From a virus, in the IMG/VR virus record IMGVR_UViG_3300030106_004816, positions 1-49,616 of that record: a stretch of 49,616 nucleotides of DNA; one strand, 5' to 3'. Below the pieces are notes generated by a model, which saw nothing but the letters and a program-made list of their open reading frames with translations, ran no database searches and was not told the origin of the DNA. The translations under genes were made by a program, and so were the position numbers. Positions within the stretch are counted from its first letter, which is position 1. Each line of letters starts with the position of its first letter. Shown here in pieces: positions 25,600 through 31,930 of the stretch.

Positions 25600-27464
25600 G
25601 CTTACAATTAGCAATGAATTTTAAAAAACATATTTGGTCATCACCTTCTGAGTTTAAAGATTTATCTTACGCTAACGAAATAGCAATTGATTTAGAAACT
25701 AAGGACGATGGTATCTCAGAGGGATTAGGAGCTGGCTGGGCTTTAAATAAAGGCAAGATCATTGGCTTCGCCGTAGCTGTTGAAGGATGGCAAGGGTATT
25801 ATCCTTTTGGACATTTTGGTGGAGGTAACATGATACCCGAACAAGTATTGTCGTACATGAAAGAAATTTGTGCTCTGCCATGTACTAAAATTTTTCATAA
25901 TGCTCAGTACGATGTAGGCTGGTTAGAAGCTACCGGAATCAAGGTCCACGGCCCTATTGTAGATACGATGATAGCTGCAGCTTTGATTGACGAGAATAGA
26001 TACCAATATAATTTAAATAGTTTATCTAAAGATTATTTGGGTGAGTTAAAAGCTGAAACAGATCTTAAGTTAGCAGCAGAAGAACACGGCATCGATGCTA
26101 AGTCAGAGATGTGGAAATTACCTGCAGAACATGTTGGTTTTTACGCTGAACAAGATGCACGGCTCACGCTCCTATTATGGCAAAGATTTAAACAAGAAAT
26201 ACAGCAACAAAGTTTAACTACAGTATGGGATCTAGAATCTGATTTATTACCTTACCTTATAAAAATGAGACAACGAGGTGTAAGAGTGCAGGTAGAATTA
26301 GCTGAAAAATTAAAGCAAGAAATGATACACCAAGAAAAAGAAGTATTGTCGGCAATAAAAAAACAATCAGGAAAAGACATTGACATTTGGGCAGCACGCC
26401 AGATCGCCAGTGCCTTTGATAAATTAAAGATAGAATACCCACGTACTCCGAAAAGCGGCGAGCCTTCATTTACACATAATTGGTTGGTGAATAGTAAACA
26501 TAAATTTTCAAAACTTATACTACAAGCAAGAGAACTTAACAAGTTTCATAATACTTTTTTATCATCAATCATGAAGTATCAAGTCAACGGTAGAATTCAT
26601 GGAGAGATACAACAATTAAGATCTGATGGTGGTGGTACTGTATCTGGTAGGTTGTCTATGTCTAACCCCAACCTACAGCAAGTGCCTGCACGTAATAAAG
26701 AGTTTGGTCCAAAAATTAGATCTTTATTTATACCAGAAGAGGGATGTAAGTGGGGAAGCTTTGATTATTCCCAACAGGAACCTAGAATGACGGTACACTA
26801 TGCAGCGTCCATTGGAGAGGGATATGAAGGGTCTCAAGAATTAGTTGATGCATATAAAAATGCATCTGCTGACTTTCATCAGACAGTGGCGGACTTAGTT
26901 GGTATTGAAAGGACTCAAGCCAAGACAATAGGTTTAGGTTTAATGTATGGAATGGGTAAGAATAAGTTAGCAAATAGTTTAGGTTTAACACGTGATGAAG
27001 CCGATCTAATTATTAACAAATATAACAGAAAGGTGCCGTTTGTAAAGTTATTGTCTGATAGATGCATGCAAACAGCTCAAGACAAAGGAGTGGTTAGAAC
27101 AAAGCGTGGAAGAAAATGTAGATTTGATCAATGGGAAACTAGAGACTTTGGATTGCACTTACCAGAGTCATTTGAAAATGCTGTTGCTAAATATGGTAGA
27201 GATAATATCAAAAGAGCTAAAACTTACAAAGCGTTAAATAGATTAATACAAGGATCTTCAGCAGATCAAACAAAACAAGCCATGCTTAATTTAGCAAGAG
27301 AGGGTTACTTACCTATATTACAAATACATGATGAATTATGTTTTAATATTACAAATCATGAACAAGTAACTAACATAAAAAAAATTATGGAAAATTGTAT
27401 AGAGTTTAAAGTACCGTTTGTAGTAGATCATAAATTAGGAGACTCTTGGGGTGCAGCTAAATAA
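25596..27464 (+). CDS. polA: Family A DNA polymerase with 3'-5' exonuclease domain
   Basis: 622 residues. Exonuclease: IDLETK (31-36), FHNAQYDVGWL (100-110), GFYAEQDARLTL (181-192). Polymerase: GRLSMSNPNLQQVP, motif A FDYSQQEPR (389-397), motif B R439, K443, L447, Y451 (RTQAKTIGLGLMYG), motif C QIHDELCF (576-583). L447 occupies the position of E. coli Pol I Phe762. In viral surveys a Leu at this site has been linked with slower or lysogenic-leaning lifestyles and with particular helicase partners. There is no 5'-3' exonuclease domain. It has four-base overlaps with the upstream oxygenase, and its end overlaps a LAGLIDADG gene. Confidence 0.95.
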   Translation: MSLQLAMNFKKHIWSSPSEFKDLSYANEIAIDLETKDDGISEGLGAGWALNKGKIIGFAVAVEGWQGYYPFGHFGGGNMIPEQVLSYMKEICALPCTKIFHNAQYDVGWLEATGIKVHGPIVDTMIAAALIDENRYQYNLNSLSKDYLGELKAETDLKLAAEEHGIDAKSEMWKLPAEHVGFYAEQDARLTLLLWQRFKQEIQQQSLTTVWDLESDLLPYLIKMRQRGVRVQVELAEKLKQEMIHQEKEVLSAIKKQSGKDIDIWAARQIASAFDKLKIEYPRTPKSGEPSFTHNWLVNSKHKFSKLILQARELNKFHNTFLSSIMKYQVNGRIHGEIQQLRSDGGGTVSGRLSMSNPNLQQVPARNKEFGPKIRSLFIPEEGCKWGSFDYSQQEPRMTVHYAASIGEGYEGSQELVDAYKNASADFHQTVADLVGIERTQAKTIGLGLMYGMGKNKLANSLGLTRDEADLIINKYNRKVPFVKLLSDRCMQTAQDKGVVRTKRGRKCRFDQWETRDFGLHLPESFENAVAKYGRDNIKRAKTYKALNRLIQGSSADQTKQAMLNLAREGYLPILQIHDELCFNITNHEQVTNIKKIMENCIEFKVPFVVDHKLGDSWGAAK

Positions 27465-27801
27465 AGAACAGTTAGCTTATTGTGCAGGCCTTTTTGATGG
27501 AGAGGGCTGCGTAATGTATAAGCAATATCTATGTAATGATGGTTACAGACGTTGGAGAGTTACTATGGAAATTAATATGACTGAAAAAAATGTTTTGCAT
27601 TATTTTATGAGTACAGTTAATGCAGGAACTTTGGCTAGTAAAATTAACAGAGGGTTTGGTCGAAAGTTACAATGGAGATGGCGATGTAGTAACCGAAAAG
27701 CTTTGAGGGTCGCCGAGCTACTTATACCTTACTCGAAAGTAAAGCATCCTAAACTTAGACAAATTTTAGAACACTACGGTAATAAAAAATTTAACCAGTA
27801 G
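27451..27801 (+). CDS. LAGLIDADG-type homing endonuclease-like protein
   Basis: 116 residues with a GTG start inside the end of polA (14-bp overlap). The N-terminus AYCAGLFDGEGCVMY (9-23) is a single LAGLIDADG motif with the acidic Glu at the metal position. The remainder (WRVTMEINMTEKNVLHYF, LQWRWRCSNRKALRVAELLIPY) fits the beta-sheet DNA-binding saddle. A single motif implies a homodimer. Free-standing endonucleases next to polA are a known phage pattern. It converges on the reverse-strand gene at 27791 with an 11-bp overlap. Confidence 0.8.
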   Translation: MQLNKEQLAYCAGLFDGEGCVMYKQYLCNDGYRRWRVTMEINMTEKNVLHYFMSTVNAGTLASKINRGFGRKLQWRWRCSNRKALRVAELLIPYSKVKHPKLRQILEHYGNKKFNQ

Positions 27802-27973
27802 CGACTAAGTTTTCTTGTACGTCTTGATATTTAATCGCATTTCTTTTTGATTTAATATCTTTTTCTACTGCAAGCATATCAACTGAACAACCACCTTGAG
27901 ACATTAATTTAGCTGCCCACTTGTGCTCCAGACCTTGTAGCTCTTTCAACAGACGTATCTTCTCTGGACTCAT
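27791..27973 (-). CDS. Small reverse-strand hypothetical protein
   Basis: 60 residues, MSPEKIRLLKELQGLEHKWAAK at the start, helical and charged. It is the last of four reverse-strand genes and overlaps the previous one by 65 bases in another frame, so it is the least certain of the group. No function known. Confidence 0.4.
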   Translation of the reverse strand: MSPEKIRLLKELQGLEHKWAAKLMSQGGCSVDMLAVEKDIKSKRNAIKYQDVQENLVATG

Positions 27974-28154
27974 TTAGCTCCTCATATGTTACGTAGGTAT
28001 GAGCTTTATTGTAAAAGTCTTCGTCATTTGGTTTTACCAAGCCCTTATCTACTTTTTCTATAAAGGCATTCAACGCATCCTTATCGCTTTCGGCTGTAAG
28101 TATGCTGTTATAATACTTACCTCCCACTCTAGCTTGGATACGATAAGCCTTCAT
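27909..28154 (-). CDS. Small reverse-strand hypothetical protein
   Basis: 81 residues, MKAYRIQARVGGKYYNSILTAESDKDALNAF at the start; alternating strand/helix pattern with YRIQARxGGKYY resembling small marine phage proteins that process or bind nucleotides, without proof. Its ATG overlaps the stop of the upstream gene in a four-base ATGA junction, so it is co-translated in the reverse operon. Confidence 0.55.
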   Translation of the reverse strand: MKAYRIQARVGGKYYNSILTAESDKDALNAFIEKVDKGLVKPNDEDFYNKAHTYVTYEELNESREDTSVERATRSGAQVGS

Positions 28155-28405
28155 TTGATAGAATAGGACAATTTAACGAAGCTGTCAACACTATCAACCT
28201 CATAGCAATATGCCTCTGCAGCGGTCAGAGATGCCCCTTTTTTTACGATTTTGTCCTCCTCCCTCGATACCCTACTCTGGAACTTTACCGAGCAGTCTGC
28301 GAAGCTTATAGCGTCTTTGATTAAGATTTGTTTACAACTATCAATTGTATTTGGCACAGTCCAACAGAAGTGCCCTAATAAAATAAATGTACCTAAGGTG
28401 CTCAT
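28151..28405 (-). CDS. Small protein with N-terminal hydrophobic segment and four Cys
   Basis: 84 residues. MSTLGTFILLGHFCWTVPNT could be a short signal or membrane anchor. Cysteines at 14, 24, 38 and 67 could form disulfides if the protein is exported. Four-base ATGA overlaps on both sides place it firmly in the reverse operon. Composition and Cys pattern resemble the next upstream gene, which suggests related secreted proteins. Function unknown. Confidence 0.5.
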   Translation of the reverse strand: MSTLGTFILLGHFCWTVPNTIDSCKQILIKDAISFADCSVKFQSRVSREEDKIVKKGASLTAAEAYCYEVDSVDSFVKLSYSIK

Positions 28406-28635
28406 GTTGCTGTAATTAATTTACACTCGAATTTTGGCCCTAACATATTCTCATTTATTACATCATAATTCATAGATTTCAAGATCTTTGATACTTCATC
28501 TACCCCTACATATACACAATCAGCCCAATTATCAAACAAGATAGGGTAGTCTATGGCTGGTGAACATACACCGGTTACGCTTGCACAAATATGTATTAAT
28601 AATAAATATTTCATAAAATTTTTATTGACTTTCAT
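28402..28635 (-). CDS. Small putative secreted protein with signal peptide
   Basis: 77 residues from the ATG at 28635, which follows GGGAG at good spacing; an ATG at 28614 is possible and a TTG at 28659 less likely. MKVNKNFMKYLLLIHICASVTGVCSPA has a Lys-rich n-region and a hydrophobic core typical of Sec signals. The mature part has NWADCVYVG and GPKFECKLI (Cys 40 and 71). It is the first gene of the four-gene reverse operon, whose promoter overlaps the opposite one. No family recognised with confidence. Confidence 0.55.
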   Translation of the reverse strand: MKVNKNFMKYLLLIHICASVTGVCSPAIDYPILFDNWADCVYVGVDEVSKILKSMNYDVINENMLGPKFECKLITAT

Positions 28636-28654
28636 AAATCTCCCATCGTATAGT
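28625..28654 (+). promoter_or_regulatory. Strong sigma70-like promoter (forward) overlapping a divergent one
   Basis: TTGACT (28625-28630), 18-base spacer, TATAGT (28649-28654): the best -35/-10 pair in the window. The predicted transcription start is near 28661, four bases before the ATG at 28665, so the mRNA would be almost leaderless. The spacer contains the start region and ribosome site of the reverse-strand gene. Confidence 0.6.
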
Positions 28655-28659
28655 ATCAA

Positions 28660-28688
28660 ATAATATGAGCTTGAAGATAAAAAGTAAA
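28660..28688 (-). promoter_or_regulatory. Reverse promoter of the four-gene operon
   Basis: On the reverse strand: TTTACT (28688-28683), 17-base spacer, TATTAT (28665-28660). Transcription would start near 28653, inside the -10 of the forward promoter, leaving about 18 leader bases with GGGAG before the ATG at 28635. It and the forward promoter occupy the same DNA, so binding of polymerase should be mutually exclusive. Confidence 0.4.
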
Positions 28689-28925
28689 AGTCCTTTATTC
28701 AATAGTATCATAAAGAATGTTGATGAGATACTATCCGGCATACCAGAACAAGATGTTGAAGGGTGCGATATAGAAGACTCATTATCTTTTGATTCATATG
28801 TATCAGCTTTGGAGAACGCTAATGCCAAAGATGAAACGGGTAGATACTTCTATCCTATTGATAAAACTTTAGCGATAACACTCATCCAAGATGAGATGAA
28901 ACAACGTAGGGAAAACGATGACTAA
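28665..28925 (+). CDS. Small acidic hypothetical protein, leaderless
   Basis: 86 residues, MSLKIKSKSPLFNSIIKNVDEILSGIPEQDVEGCD at the start, acidic overall, with helical C-terminus ITLIQDEMKQRRENDD. No Shine-Dalgarno sequence precedes the ATG, and the strong promoter puts the RNA start about four bases upstream. First gene of a forward run of small genes; probably early. No homologue recognised. Confidence 0.6.
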   Translation: MSLKIKSKSPLFNSIIKNVDEILSGIPEQDVEGCDIEDSLSFDSYVSALENANAKDETGRYFYPIDKTLAITLIQDEMKQRRENDD

Positions 28926-29343
28926 AAAATACATGATAAAAGATATCGATGGTAATGAAATCGATGTTAGAGACACGCCTCTTCCAACTAAAATGTTAGA
29001 AGAGAAAGACGAAGAAACTTTTGCTGCAGAAGTAGCACAAAAGGAAGACTCTGGTGATTATGGCGAACCTAAAAAGATCACTGGTTTTAAATCAAATCAA
29101 TTTGAATTGTTGAATGATCACTTTCAAAGGATTGATAAAAAAATTAATAACGATTTACTTGACGCCATTGAAAAGCAATTTGAAAACACAACAGCTGCTT
29201 TCAATGCTATCAAACCAGCGATGGCAAGTATGAGGGAGTTCTTAAAAAAAGTAGAAGAGCACCTAATACGTATTGATGGACACGTTAATAAATTAGAGGA
29301 CAGGATTAATGAGTTGGAAAACAAAACGAATAAACGCCATTAA
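28918..29343 (+). CDS. Coiled-coil hypothetical protein
   Basis: 141 residues. The first 55 are polar and acidic. From about 65 to the end the heptad pattern is long and regular (HFQRIDKKINNDLLDAIEKQF ... VEEHLIRIDGHVNKLEDRINELENKTN), predicting a parallel coiled coil. Overlaps the previous gene by eight bases. No function assigned. Confidence 0.6.
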   Translation: MTKKYMIKDIDGNEIDVRDTPLPTKMLEEKDEETFAAEVAQKEDSGDYGEPKKITGFKSNQFELLNDHFQRIDKKINNDLLDAIEKQFENTTAAFNAIKPAMASMREFLKKVEEHLIRIDGHVNKLEDRINELENKTNKRH

Positions 29344-29482
29344 TCGTAGGATACAACGGTATCAAAACGGATCTCATTACATCGAAGAGTATGATGATGT
29401 ACTGAGATCTACCGCTAAAAACAAAAAAGAATATAAAAAGGAAAAGGAGGATAAGTGGATATTAACAAATGGAAAAGTTTAG
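29309..29482 (+). CDS. Small basic hypothetical protein
   Basis: 57 residues, MSWKTKRINAINRRIQRYQNGSHYIEEYDDVLRSTAKNKK. It overlaps the coiled-coil gene by 35 bases and the next gene by 28. The Arg/Lys-rich N-terminus followed by an acidic patch suggests a real small protein, but overlap on both sides lowers certainty. Confidence 0.4.
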   Translation: MSWKTKRINAINRRIQRYQNGSHYIEEYDDVLRSTAKNKKEYKKEKEDKWILTNGKV

Positions 29483-29655
29483 CAGTACGTAAAGAGGACC
29501 ATACAAAGTTGTGTGCAATTGCTAAATCAAAAAAGCGAGGGCCAGGAGCTCAGTTCTCTAAGATCCTTGATGAGTATATCAAGGTCATGGCTAAAAGAAA
29601 AAATCAAACTGTAGAGGCCTATGTAAAGTCTTTACTTAACGGAAGTGCAAAATGA
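29455..29655 (+). CDS. Putative ribbon-helix-helix-like small regulator
   Basis: 66 residues from a GTG at 29455, with a perfect AAGGAGG four bases upstream that decides the start. KWKSLAVRKEDHTKLCAIAKSKKRGPGAQFSKILDEYIKVMAKRK resembles the strand-helix-helix pattern of MetJ/Arc-type repressors (xxLxVxxExxxxLxxIAxxxxxxxxxxxxxxLxEYI). DNA binding is inferred, not shown. It could regulate the overlapping promoters just upstream. Confidence 0.45.
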   Translation: MDINKWKSLAVRKEDHTKLCAIAKSKKRGPGAQFSKILDEYIKVMAKRKNQTVEAYVKSLLNGSAK

Positions 29656-29873
29656 CTGTGGTTACGGCAGATATAGAAAGAATAAGCTTTCAACATCGTT
29701 CTAAAGAAAACTTCGTTGTTGAAATGAATCAGAGTGAAAAATCTGTAAAGTTAATAGTCAATGGGGTTAAAAGAAATGAAGTGTATTTAGACGACCCCGT
29801 TGTGCTTTTTGAAAAACTCTTGGAGCTATGTAAGTTAGAGTTTATTCAAAACAATACACCAAAGAAACAATGA
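29652..29873 (+). CDS. Small hypothetical protein
   Basis: 73 residues, MTVVTADIERISFQHRSKENFVVEMNQSEKSVKLIVNG at the start: beta-rich N-terminal half, helical C-terminal half. Four-base overlap with the regulator-like gene and three-base overlap with the lipoprotein gene. Unknown function. Confidence 0.5.
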   Translation: MTVVTADIERISFQHRSKENFVVEMNQSEKSVKLIVNGVKRNEVYLDDPVVLFEKLLELCKLEFIQNNTPKKQ

Positions 29874-29983
29874 AAATATTTATAATTGTATCTTTATTTT
29901 TTTTAGCATCTTGTGGTCAAAAAGAAAGAATACCTGCTCCCTGGACTACAATAGTCAAAACTATAACAGGAACAATACAATGA
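29870..29983 (+). CDS. Tiny putative lipoprotein
   Basis: 37 residues, MKIFIIVSLFFLASCGQKERIPAP at the start. The hydrophobic segment ends in the lipobox LASC, so a lipidated Cys15 and a 23-residue mature peptide are predicted. ATGA overlaps on both sides support translation. It could be an outer spanin or an envelope-altering early protein; it lacks the proline-rich body typical of Rz1, so the spanin idea is weak. Confidence 0.55.
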   Translation: MKIFIIVSLFFLASCGQKERIPAPWTTIVKTITGTIQ

Positions 29984-30081
29984 AAAAATATATTGATAAA
30001 TTTCATCTATGGCATCTTTATTACAGAACAGAAATCATCTGTTTTGTTATAGGGTTTGTTATAGGTGCGATAATTTTTTAA
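29980..30081 (+). CDS. Small single-span membrane protein
   Basis: 33 residues: polar start MKKYIDKFHLWHLYYRTE, then one hydrophobic span IICFVIGFVIGAIIF. ATGA overlap with the lipoprotein gene makes a pair of envelope peptides. Function unknown. Confidence 0.5.
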   Translation: MKKYIDKFHLWHLYYRTEIICFVIGFVIGAIIF

Positions 30082-30099
30082 CACTAACATAGGGGTAAT

Positions 30100-30276
30100 A
30101 TGAAGAAGAAAGAGAAACATGTGGTATCTGTGGAGATTGTGGGATATAAAAATCACGCAGAAACTATCGCTCATGAACTGGCCATACTTTTAAATGATGA
30201 GCTAATGCCTTGGAAGAGACAGGTAAAAAGCTTAAAAATTAAGAGAAATGGCCGTGATTTTAAGCGTGTAGCGTGA
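30100..30276 (+). CDS. Small basic hypothetical protein
   Basis: 58 residues, MKKKEKHVVSVEIVGYKNHAETIAHELAILLND at the start. Its leader ACTAACATAGGGG just before the ATG is repeated before the gene at 34980 and contains a ribosome-binding AGGGG. A strand-helix-strand pattern is likely. No family recognised. Confidence 0.5.
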   Translation: MKKKEKHVVSVEIVGYKNHAETIAHELAILLNDELMPWKRQVKSLKIKRNGRDFKRVA

Positions 30277-30282
30277 TTCGAT

Positions 30283-30477
30283 ATGGTAGCTAAAAGCATT
30301 AAAAATAAAGATAAACGGATACATGTTAAGGGTTATATCAGACATTGGGTCGAAGATTTACCTAATGGACACCGGTTTAAAATACTAACAGATAAAGGGT
30401 TATTAACCATTGATTGTAGTTGGCCAGATAGAGTAAGATCTAATTCGGGTAGAGTAATAAATAAATACTTGAAATAG
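30283..30477 (+). CDS. Small hypothetical protein
   Basis: 64 residues, beta-rich: IHVKGYIRHWVEDLPNGHRFKILTDKGLLTIDCSW looks like a small five-stranded domain of OB or SH3 type, but no motif fixes the family. No clear Shine-Dalgarno sequence. Follows the previous gene by six bases. Confidence 0.45.
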   Translation: MVAKSIKNKDKRIHVKGYIRHWVEDLPNGHRFKILTDKGLLTIDCSWPDRVRSNSGRVINKYLK

Positions 30478-30492
30478 AACTGAAAGTACATT

Positions 30493-30696
30493 ATGGCTAA
30501 GTCATTCATTATTTGTAATGAATGTCGAGGAAATGGTTTCATCAGAGGAACTCTGGGCAACACAGGAACTTGCATTCATTGTCACGGAGAAGGTCACAAC
30601 AACCACGGCCCACGGCTCACTAAAGAAAACTATTTAGAACTTTTTAGATTAACTGAGGAATTTATTTATGGCCGTATTAAAGGAGAAGAGAACTGA
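30493..30696 (+). CDS. DnaJ-type zinc-finger protein
   Basis: 67 residues. Two CxxCxGxG motifs: CNECRGNG (C8, C11) and CIHCHGEG (C27, C30), 15 residues apart, as in the central zinc domain of DnaJ. Only one zinc site is possible. In HMO-2011 a partial DnaJ zinc domain is described inside the polymerase; here it is a separate small gene. It could bind unfolded protein or nucleic acid. Confidence 0.65.
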   Translation: MAKSFIICNECRGNGFIRGTLGNTGTCIHCHGEGHNNHGPRLTKENYLELFRLTEEFIYGRIKGEEN

Positions 30697-30922
30697 GCTT
30701 ACCAAATGTTTGCAAAAACTTGCACGCAAACTTCCTTATAAACTTTATTTAGAAACAGTATTAGTAATCGAGAATACCATGTTAGGTATTTGTTTTGGTT
30801 ATGAAGATGATTATTTAGGTTGGAGGTTTAGAGACGATGCTATAAAAATTTTTAAAGAAAGTAAAAAAGAGCCCGCTAAAATAATTAAATTGCAGGTGAT
30901 CAAGGGTGGAAGACATGATTGA
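30668..30922 (+). CDS. Small hypothetical protein
   Basis: 84 residues, MAVLKEKRTELTKCLQKLARKLPYKLYLETVLVIENTMLGICFGYEDDYLGW at the start, helical N-terminus, then basic C-terminus ending IIKLQVIKGGRHD. Overlaps both neighbours by 17-29 bases. No function recognised. Confidence 0.45.
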   Translation: MAVLKEKRTELTKCLQKLARKLPYKLYLETVLVIENTMLGICFGYEDDYLGWRFRDDAIKIFKESKKEPAKIIKLQVIKGGRHD

Positions 30923-31139
30923 TATGGGTTACCATATAAGCATGAATGACCAAAATACAATAACGTTTGATTGTCTGGAAAAACTAATTCAATTAGAAAA
31001 AATTGAGGGCGCCCAGCTTACATTCTTAATAGAGGATGTGCAAAGACATCACGATGTCGCCAGTCGTTTGAAAGACAATTCTAACAAAAAGGTATTTCGT
31101 GATTTACTCTCCCAGCTTATTAAAACTTATGGGCACTAA
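30906..31139 (+). CDS. Small hypothetical protein
   Basis: 77 residues from a GTG; an ATG nine bases later (30915) is equally possible. Helical and charged: NTITFDCLEKLIQLEKIEGAQLTFLIEDVQRHHDVASRL. Overlaps both neighbours. Unknown. Confidence 0.45.
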   Translation: MEDMIDMGYHISMNDQNTITFDCLEKLIQLEKIEGAQLTFLIEDVQRHHDVASRLKDNSNKKVFRDLLSQLIKTYGH

Positions 31140-31569
31140 GATAGCCTCAGATCTCATCTCAGAATCTCATTATAATCCAGAGCAAAAGTTATGGCGTCAC
31201 GTAATATTAAATGCAATTGAAGACGCTCAATTATTAAATGTAGATAGAAAAAATTCAATGAATAAAATGAATGCACATAATTGGATTATGTATGATGAAG
31301 ATTTTAATAAAATTTGTTGGTGGGCAGGTTGGGATCCAGATGATGTAAGATTTCAATATAAAAAAGCTATTAGTCAGAGATCTGTAAAATTTTACAAAAA
31401 ACATATACTTTGGATGCAGTACACAAAATATTATAATAATTTAAAAATAGAAAAAGATTTAGAAAGAAGAAGAGCTCTTAGAAAAACTGTGTTAGCTGCT
31501 AGGAAAGCGGTATTCAATGCAACATCTATAATGGTAACTTCACTTATTTGTTTGAGGCAGGTTCAATAA
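31129..31569 (+). CDS. Conserved phage protein with WWAGWDPDDVR motif
   Basis: 146 residues from the ATG at 31129; an in-frame GTG at 31099 with AAGG upstream is an alternative. QKLWRHVILNAIEDAQ and WIMYDEDFNKICWWAGWDPDDVRFQYKKAI match a pattern frequent in marine phages (WRxVIxxAIxDA ... DFxxVCxxAGxDPxxVR). The family has no established function; a DNA-binding helix-turn-helix role has been guessed. The C-terminal part is basic and helical. Last gene before a non-coding spacer. Confidence 0.6.
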   Translation: MGTKIASDLISESHYNPEQKLWRHVILNAIEDAQLLNVDRKNSMNKMNAHNWIMYDEDFNKICWWAGWDPDDVRFQYKKAISQRSVKFYKKHILWMQYTKYYNNLKIEKDLERRRALRKTVLAARKAVFNATSIMVTSLICLRQVQ

Positions 31570-31930
31570 AAAATTTCATAATTAGTCAAGGTGGTCTCTT
31601 ACGAACTGGCGGAGGAAAAGAAACAATCAACCCCCGCCTGTTCTCAACATAGGGTCTGTCAATCAAAGATGACATAACCAATTTTATCATGTTAACGAGG
31701 TTTTCACAATAAAAACTAGTTTTACCATATACCTTATCCATAGAAAAATAAAAAAATATTTTTTTTCAAAAGGTAAAATATTTCTAGTTTTCTAGTTTTA
31801 GCCTTATATACCAACACTTTTAGAACATTTCATTCTAGTTTAGAACTAGTATCAAACTAGTTTTCGGATCTTATTTCATGTTAAAATAAAAAATATTTTA
31901 ATTTTTTGTAGTAAAAGGGTATAGGTAGTT
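31570..31930 (+). other. AT-rich intergenic spacer with clustered CTAGTTT repeats
   Basis: 361 bases with no credible gene on either strand. Up to about 31680 the sequence is mixed; beyond that it is extremely AT-rich. It holds six CTAGT sites, most as CTAGTTT. Near the right end GGGTATAGGTAGTTATG puts a weak -10 (TATAGG) five bases from the next ATG. The spacer is a candidate origin or control region. Confidence 0.6.
31716..31864 (+). repeat. Iteron-like CTAGT(TT) repeats
   Basis: CTAGT occurs at 31716, 31784, 31792, 31835, 31846 and 31857, six times in 149 bases. Five of the six are CTAGTTT. The last three are spaced exactly 11 bases, about one helical turn, and the pair at 31784/31792 is spaced eight. 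The core CTAG is palindromic, so a dimeric protein could bind. CTAG is normally rare in bacteria and many phages, so this cluster is not expected by chance. Confidence 0.55.
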
